Assembly (NCBI RefSeq): GCF_905220995.1
Contig: NZ_CAJNBJ010000017.1
Coordinates: forward strand, 682,001-746,000
Length of the DNA stretch: 64,000 nt
From: Nitrospira defluvii
GTDB lineage: Bacteria > Nitrospirota > Nitrospiria > Nitrospirales > Nitrospiraceae
Reading direction: 5' to 3'
Below are positions 59,119 through 64,000 of the stretch, one piece after another. Position 1 is the stretch's first letter. Each line of letters opens with the position of its first letter. The notes under the pieces were generated by a model that saw only the letters and a program-made list of their open reading frames with translations, was not told where the DNA came from and did not search any database. A program made the translations under genes and the position numbers.

Positions 59119-60183
59119 TTAATTCATATGAATCAGGGCTGCCCCTCGTGCCTCTCGATCTGACGAGCACCACACGAGACAAGGGCCTTGGACATAGCCT
59201 TTCTGCATTCCGACCGCTCCTAAACCGAGCATCAATGGAGCAAGCGCCGCGCCGGGATCCCCGAAACAGTCAGCCGGATGTTCTATCCTGACGTTCTCTT
59301 GGAACCTCTCCTTGCTTCGCAGATAGGCGACGCCCCACTCTTTGGCCCAGAAATTTTCGCCATTGAATCCGGTGAACACCGTCTGCACCTTTTCTTTCAC
59401 GGATGGGATGGACGCGAAGAGCTCTTGCACTGTGCTCGCGAGTCCGTCGCCTCGATACGGTTCCTCACTATATCGATGGCCCTTCTCGCCCCCAGTCGCG
59501 ACAGCGGCAATCCTTGAGATTTGACCTTGGTCTGCAGTGCTTTTGTTTGGAGCCGTGAGCAATAAGAAAGCCGCCCCTTCACCCGGCACGAATCCATCCA
59601 TCACGCCTTTGGCCAGGATCCGACCTTCCATATCGAGCGTGCCAAGCAGATACAAGTCGAGATAGGTATCGACGCCGCCCACGATCACAGAGCTCTCCTC
59701 GCCGGACTGCAAGCGCGCGAGGGCCTCTTGGAGCGCCAACAAGCCTGCTGCGCGACCATTGGGGAACATCTTGCTTCGTTTTAGATCGAACTTCAGGCCA
59801 GACTGTACTATCAGCTGCTCAAGGAATTTGTCTCCGGCTGGATCCGCGCGGCCTGGCAACGCGTCGGGAGTACCAACCAAGATAGGAATCTCCCCCACAT
59901 TCGGCACTCCTCTAAGAGCCTCGCTCAGTGCCGGCGCTGCGAGTCTCAACATTCTGGCCTGCCGTGCCGTGAGGCCGATAGTTTCTTCCAACGAGCGTTC
60001 AAGCGGCGGGAGACAGTCATCCGGAACCAGCGCCATGGTGAACGGTTGGAATCGCCTGTCATAGATCGACGTTTCGCAGAATCGTGAGATCCCGGCTCTG
60101 ACCGAGGAGGCCGTCTGCTGAGTGCCGATTCCCACCGGCGACATCATCCCAAGAGACACGATGGTCGCTCCTTGTGCAGACAT
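59119..60183 (-). CDS. Ketosynthase-fold protein without catalytic residues
   Basis: The 354-residue protein has the thiolase/ketosynthase fold: IVSLGMMSPVGIGTQQTASSVRAG at the start, IVGGVDTYLDLYLLGTLDMEGRIL and MDGFVPGEGAAFLLL. The position of the catalytic Cys is NGRAAG (Arg144 where Cys is expected), the HGTGT region is FTGFNGENF (about 270-278), and the GHxxGAA motif is FGDPGAA (307-313), so Cys and both His are gone. It is unlikely to condense acyl chains and may be a structural or adaptor protein for T6SS payload. Its ATG overlaps the DUF2169 stop (TGATG). Confidence 0.78.
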   Translation of the reverse strand: MSAQGATIVSLGMMSPVGIGTQQTASSVRAGISRFCETSIYDRRFQPFTMALVPDDCLPPLERSLEETIGLTARQARMLRLAAPALSEALRGVPNVGEIPILVGTPDALPGRADPAGDKFLEQLIVQSGLKFDLKRSKMFPNGRAAGLLALQEALARLQSGEESSVIVGGVDTYLDLYLLGTLDMEGRILAKGVMDGFVPGEGAAFLLLTAPNKSTADQGQISRIAAVATGGEKGHRYSEEPYRGDGLASTVQELFASIPSVKEKVQTVFTGFNGENFWAKEWGVAYLRSKERFQENVRIEHPADCFGDPGAALAPLMLGLGAVGMQKGYVQGPCLVWCSSDREARGAALIHMN

Positions 60184-61217
60184 CAGGCTGCCTTCGCTTC
60201 AAGATCCAGACTCTGGATTCCTATGTCGATCTGCTCGACCTTGAGCGCTTGCTTGTCACAGGGCAGCGCCGCGCGCCACAGCATCGAGAGGCGTGATTCA
60301 TTTGGCTCAATCAGCACGGTTTCCAGATTGAGTGGCGGCGCCTGCTTTTTCCCCGCCAGCCGCACCACTGCCTCCAAGCGACAGACCGGCAAATAACACT
60401 TGAATGGTCCGCGAGGCGACGCATTGAGCACTTCCACCGGCTCTCCGCCTCGCAAGTACCCATCGCACACTAAATCGGGATGGGCCATATTGAAGAACCG
60501 TGGATTGAAGTCTTGAGGCAAGTACGGTGCCCGCTTTTTCTGCCACGCCTCATCATAGGTCCCGGCGAAGGATTTTCTTGGCTCCCAGGAGGGAGCGATA
60601 TATCCAAAACCGGCCGGGTGAGGCCTGGCGCCGTGACCTGAGATCAGATCGGCCGGGTCTTCGAGATTTGGGATCGGCATACCATTGATGTCCTTTCGCC
60701 GCCTCTTTCCCGTGAACCCAGATCCGACCGGGTTGCGGGCCTCATACAGAATTCCCTTCTCTTCCGCAGTCCGATCATGGATACCACCGAATGCGCGCTC
60801 GTACACGAGCGGCATCGAGCGAAAGGGAGCCGGACTGGTCATGCGAAGTCCGAACAAACCGCCTCGCCATTCTCTGTCCCCAAAGACGCGGACCACTTTT
60901 TTTCGTTCGGCCACAACAACGGCCACGTCGAGTTGAGTCACCTCGCGCTGATCCGGTGCAGAAGCCTCGCCAATCAACACCACATCCGTCGATGGCTTGG
61001 TGAGATGCATTTCTGACGCGTATTTCACGCTCGACGCTCCCGGCTGGCCCCAATACTCGTCCGCAAGGATAATCGGTTGCTGCTTTGGAGCGATCGCGAG
61101 TGTCTTGCCGAGTTCGAACGTCGCTTTGATCGCCACGTACAGCGTGTCTATCCCCTGCTCGTTCGGAAAGACTGCCATCGAGGCGAAAAATGGAGTCGTG
61201 TTCTTCAATTGGAGCAA
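60183..61217 (-). CDS. DUF2169 protein, T6SS adaptor candidate
   Basis: The 344-residue protein belongs to DUF2169: LKNTTPFFASMAVFPNEQGIDTLYVAIKATFELG, LADEYWGQPGASSVKYASEMHLTKP, APFRSMPLVYERAFGGIHD, NPVGSGFTGKR and RFFNMAHPDLVCDGYLRGGEPVEVLN. DUF2169 genes lie between VgrG and PAAR genes in many systems and are proposed adaptors. The start is TTG 61217, with GGAGGAGGG immediately upstream; the longer frame runs back through the DUF6484 gene and is not coding. Very tightly spaced with both neighbours. Confidence 0.85.
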   Translation of the reverse strand: MLQLKNTTPFFASMAVFPNEQGIDTLYVAIKATFELGKTLAIAPKQQPIILADEYWGQPGASSVKYASEMHLTKPSTDVVLIGEASAPDQREVTQLDVAVVVAERKKVVRVFGDREWRGGLFGLRMTSPAPFRSMPLVYERAFGGIHDRTAEEKGILYEARNPVGSGFTGKRRRKDINGMPIPNLEDPADLISGHGARPHPAGFGYIAPSWEPRKSFAGTYDEAWQKKRAPYLPQDFNPRFFNMAHPDLVCDGYLRGGEPVEVLNASPRGPFKCYLPVCRLEAVVRLAGKKQAPPLNLETVLIEPNESRLSMLWRAALPCDKQALKVEQIDIGIQSLDLEAKAA

Positions 61218-61228
61218 GGGCCCTCCTC

Positions 61229-61738
61229 CTAATTGATGCTGACGCTGCCGCCCTGGATCCTGTGCGGCCCCGAAGAACGCGACAGGATGTGGGCGCCTCT
61301 GATGACAATCTTGCCGTCCTTGCGCAGCGTGATACTGCCACTGCCGCACCGCAGGACGATTTCTTCTTTGCCTTCGATGATGAGCCGCTCCCCGTCGATG
61401 ACCATCTCCTTCGGCCTCTCCGTCTCATCCGCTGCAAGGACCATCGATGCGATTCTTTCAATCCGGTCCTCCATCACACCAACGATGATGGGACGGCCAG
61501 GATCTCCTCCCTCGAATACCAGGAGGACTTCTCGATTCCCATTGCCTGGATCGACCGGATCACTGCGCATCGCACCCGAGACAACTCTGGCGGGTATGTT
61601 CGTCCGTCCTTCATAATCGACAAGGATGTCCCCCGACTCATTCCAACCGACAACGCGACCGATGCAAGGACATGAAAACCCTGCTTCGTATGTCTCTCTG
61701 GTTTCGATCTCATCCATGGACTGCTGATTGCCGGACAT
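61229..61738 (-). CDS. DUF6484-type protein, T6SS-associated
   Basis: The 169-residue protein has an N-terminal beta-rich domain (GRVVGWNESGDILVDYEGR, LLVFEGGDPGRPIIVGVMEDR), an ERPKEMVIDGERLIIEGKEEIVLRCGSGSI region similar to the DUF2345 tail of VgrG, and a C-terminal LRKDGKIVIRGAHILSRSSG. It resembles DUF6484 proteins seen next to VgrG. The ATG 61738 after GGGGG is preferred over a GTG six codons upstream. It lies between VgrG and DUF2169 with gaps of 21 and 11 bases. Confidence 0.75.
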   Translation of the reverse strand: MSGNQQSMDEIETRETYEAGFSCPCIGRVVGWNESGDILVDYEGRTNIPARVVSGAMRSDPVDPGNGNREVLLVFEGGDPGRPIIVGVMEDRIERIASMVLAADETERPKEMVIDGERLIIEGKEEIVLRCGSGSITLRKDGKIVIRGAHILSRSSGPHRIQGGSVSIN

Positions 61739-61759
61739 ATCTACCCCCGCGTTCACCTT

Positions 61760-63901
61760 TTAGTTCTGAGTAATCTTCGATCCCTTCAAAGCCAGGTCTC
61801 CGGACGCGTTCACCGTGATCTTCCCGCCCTTGATGACAATGTCGCCGTTGCTTTTCATCGTGATCGACGCGCTCCCGGTCTTGATCGTGATTTGGTCTCC
61901 AGCGTCGAGGACCATATTCTTGCCGGCCGAGATGGTCATATTGTCGCCTGCCGTGACACCGATGTTTTTGGCGGCGTTTTCTGTGATGCTTTCACCAACA
62001 TCCACAGACTTATTCTTTGCCACGTTTTCGCTGCTCAAGGCGCCCACCACGACCGTCTTCGCGCCACCTATTTCTTCGGCCTTGGCGCCTCCCACCGTCT
62101 CGTTCATGGCCGCGCCGACGCTGACCTGATAGGCGCCACCGATCGTCAAGGCCCGAGCCAACGCAACGGTGTGAGCCGACGCCTTGCCGACCGCGATGGT
62201 TTCCGCACCCCCGATGCTCTCCGTATGGTTCGCCCCGACTTTGATCGTTTTGTTCGCCCCCACTGTCTCGCTTTGGTCGACGCCCACCGTCTTGGTGCGA
62301 TTGTTGGTCACGGCCAAGGTTTCGTCATGGCCGACCGTTTGGTTCTTGTCGTTCTCGACGGCGATCGTCCAGTCTTTTTGGCCATGAAGATAAATTTCTT
62401 CCTTGTCCTTCCCATCTTCGAAGCGAATCTCGTTCGACCCTCCGCCGCCGATGGAGCTATTGGATTTGAGAGTGCTCTTGGTCTTTTCACTCGGCAACGC
62501 GTAGGGTGGCATGTTATCGCCGTTGTACACGCGTCCCGTCACAATCGGCTGGTCGGGATCTCCTTCCAGAAATTCCACCAGAACTTCTTGCCCGATCCGT
62601 GGAATAAACATGGCGCCCCAACTCGTGCCGGCCCAAACCTGAGCCACTCGCACCCAGCAGGAACTCTTTTCGTCCCGATTCCCTTCGCGATCCCAATGAA
62701 ATTGCACCTTCACGCGCCCATGCTTATCCGTGTAAATCTCCTCTCCCTTCGGTCCGACCACGATGGCCGTTTGGGGGCCCTGGATCGTGGGTCTCGGCGT
62801 AATGGACGCAGAGCGGAACGGCACATCGGAGGGAATGCAGTGGAACTCATTCTGATAGGCCGGCTCATTCGCGACCGTTCCCGTCTCAGCCCCCAACGCC
62901 TGCGGCTGGGTCCCCTGGTGCGTCACCCTCACGGTCAGATACTCGCGGTTCAAGTCCGACCGATGGCATTGGTCCAGGGTGAAGCGGTAACCGGGAATGA
63001 TCCGGCAACAATCACTGTGCCCTCTTCCCAGCTGCCTGACCGCCTGCGCCCCTTCCAACCGCACCTTAGCCAACAGATTCCTCTCACTGCTGTCGCGGCA
63101 TTCACCGAGATAGTCGTAATCCTCCAATTTGTAGTCCATCTTGGCCTGCGCGTCTCCGGTGACGGTCAGTCGCGGCTTTTCGAAGTCGAAATCCCGTAAC
63201 TTGACAGCGCCGCATCGGATCTCGCGGTGGTAGGAGAAGAACGCAATATGTTCCTCGCTCGAGAGGCCGGCGGTCGCGGGCGCATGGTATCTGATCGAAG
63301 ATGCGCCGGGCAGCGTCGCGGCGGCGGCGGGGTCGTCACTCAAGACCAAGACGTGGCTCGTGTCACGGTGCTCGAAGTAGTACCAGATCCCATACTGCTC
63401 CATGAGCCGGCTGATGAAGTTCAGATCGGACTCGCCGTACTGGACGCAATAGGTACGGTTTTTGTACCGGCCGGAAGTCAGCGCGAACCGAAATTGGTTG
63501 GCGGTCAGGCCCGCATCGAGCAGAACGTCCTTGATGATGTCCGGGATCGTCTTCTCCTGGAAAATCCTGCAATCGGTTCGAAGCCCCAGTTTCCAGATCG
63601 CCGGCACCATTTCGGCCCGATAGAGCCCCCATTTACCCTCTTTGCCCGTCTGCTCGAATGCACTGACCAGTCCGTGAACGAGCCTGATGCCCCTGCTCCC
63701 TCGCGCCGTCAGCAGGGCCGGCTGGCCGACGACTTGATCGAAATCAATTTTTGGGTCGGACGACGCAAGGTCCAGGCTGAAGCGATAGACCTGAGACAGG
63801 CCCTCGCTCCCCTCGAAGCGAACGACGCGGAGTTTGTCTGCTGAATAGGCGCCGACTTTGAAAAGATGGGGCGCTTCGGTTTGTGTGTCCATGAGAGGCA
63901 T
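61760..63901 (-). CDS. vgrG: Type VI secretion tip protein VgrG
   Basis: The 713-residue spike protein has the gp27-like domain (FSLDLASSDPKIDFDQVVGQ, QYGESDLNFISRLMEQYGIWYYFEH), the gp5-like OB domain (TAIVVGPKGEEIYTDKHGRVKVQFHWDREG, SCWVRVAQVWAGTSWGAMFIPRIGQEVLVEFLEGDPDQPIVTGRVYNG), then a long series of short repeats (ETVGANKTIKVGANHTESIGG) forming the beta needle and a DUF2345 end. No C-terminal toxin is fused; cargo is carried by the PAAR-like protein and AHH effector downstream. Two Met codons (63901, 63892) are possible starts. Confidence 0.95.
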   Translation of the reverse strand: MPLMDTQTEAPHLFKVGAYSADKLRVVRFEGSEGLSQVYRFSLDLASSDPKIDFDQVVGQPALLTARGSRGIRLVHGLVSAFEQTGKEGKWGLYRAEMVPAIWKLGLRTDCRIFQEKTIPDIIKDVLLDAGLTANQFRFALTSGRYKNRTYCVQYGESDLNFISRLMEQYGIWYYFEHRDTSHVLVLSDDPAAAATLPGASSIRYHAPATAGLSSEEHIAFFSYHREIRCGAVKLRDFDFEKPRLTVTGDAQAKMDYKLEDYDYLGECRDSSERNLLAKVRLEGAQAVRQLGRGHSDCCRIIPGYRFTLDQCHRSDLNREYLTVRVTHQGTQPQALGAETGTVANEPAYQNEFHCIPSDVPFRSASITPRPTIQGPQTAIVVGPKGEEIYTDKHGRVKVQFHWDREGNRDEKSSCWVRVAQVWAGTSWGAMFIPRIGQEVLVEFLEGDPDQPIVTGRVYNGDNMPPYALPSEKTKSTLKSNSSIGGGGSNEIRFEDGKDKEEIYLHGQKDWTIAVENDKNQTVGHDETLAVTNNRTKTVGVDQSETVGANKTIKVGANHTESIGGAETIAVGKASAHTVALARALTIGGAYQVSVGAAMNETVGGAKAEEIGGAKTVVVGALSSENVAKNKSVDVGESITENAAKNIGVTAGDNMTISAGKNMVLDAGDQITIKTGSASITMKSNGDIVIKGGKITVNASGDLALKGSKITQN

Positions 63902-63906
63902 GGTCC

Positions 63907-64000
63907 TTATCCTTGCGCCAACGCCACGGTCTGGCGCTCCGAGAACGCGAGGTTGAAATCGCCGTCCGCCCCCAAGGTCAGGCTGAGCCGTTCAGGCAGG
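63907..64000 (-). CDS. C-terminal end of an unidentified gene, truncated by the window edge
   Basis: The last 30 codons before TAA 63907 are visible (ending LAFSERQTVALAQG). The gene is upstream of vgrG on the same strand with a 5-base gap, so it belongs to the T6SS payload operon. Its identity cannot be judged from this fragment. Confidence 0.6.
   Translation of the reverse strand, partial: LPERLSLTLGADGDFNLAFSERQTVALAQG

Noticed and set aside
61892-63199. 435-codon plus-strand frame opposite vgrG
   Set aside because: An antisense shadow of the repetitive VgrG needle; no ribosome binding site or family match.

Overview
The window is G+C-rich, densely coded DNA from a Gram-negative, probably autotrophic bacterium. 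The gene set (archaeal-type fructose-1,6-bisphosphate aldolase/phosphatase, bacterial topoisomerase VI, AddAB-type recombination genes, a complete trp cluster, many lipoproteins plus Lnt and LolC/E-LolD) fits the phylum Nitrospirota, most likely Nitrospira. This is inferred from gene content; no rRNA gene or other marker is present to fix it.

Layout. 1-6.4 kb: the AddA helicase-nuclease (running off the left edge) and AddB, on the minus strand, followed by a small zinc-ribbon protein and a thioredoxin-fold protein. 7-10 kb: phosphoglucomutase, a 196-base palindromic mobile-type repeat, an NlpC/P60 lipoprotein and YacG. 10-14 kb: the secreted DUF1501/DUF1800 pair and small secreted proteins. 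14-18 kb: a PII-like protein and topoisomerase VI (A and B). 18-26 kb: a REC-PAS signalling protein, a TIGR02466 oxygenase, a tandem family of related lipoproteins behind a BamE-like one, and VanZ, PilZ and membrane proteins. 27-36 kb: envelope and translation genes lnt, prfB (with its programmed frameshift), lysS, lolC/E and lolD, then an outer-membrane TraF-like protein and a GNA1162-like lipoprotein.

36.9-45 kb: a complete tryptophan pathway, trpE-G-D-C-(lipoprotein)-F-B-A, on the minus strand. It is preceded by a LysM lipoprotein, interrupted by a translationally coupled lipoprotein, contains a fold-back repeat between trpB and trpA, and ends in a hairpin terminator. 45-50 kb: a MoxR-like ATPase, an unrecognised 632-residue partner and ligA. 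50-54 kb: a CorC-type protein, RlpA, ACT and cupin proteins and the FBP aldolase/phosphatase. 54.5-55.8 kb: a periplasmic ligand-binding lipoprotein.

55.9 kb to the right edge: a type VI secretion payload island on the minus strand: an unidentified partial gene, VgrG, a DUF6484 protein, a DUF2169 protein, a ketosynthase-fold protein without its catalytic residues, a DUF4150 (PAAR-like) tip, an AHH-nuclease effector, a DUF1629/Imm11-type immunity protein and a TIGR02270 HEAT-repeat protein. Effector and immunity genes are lower in G+C than the rest. No T6SS structural genes (tssB/C, tssJKLM, clpV) occur in the window, so they must lie outside it. The strongest candidates for new biology are this island, the ATPase/unknown pair, the palindromic repeats, and the basic tail on topoisomerase VI subunit B.
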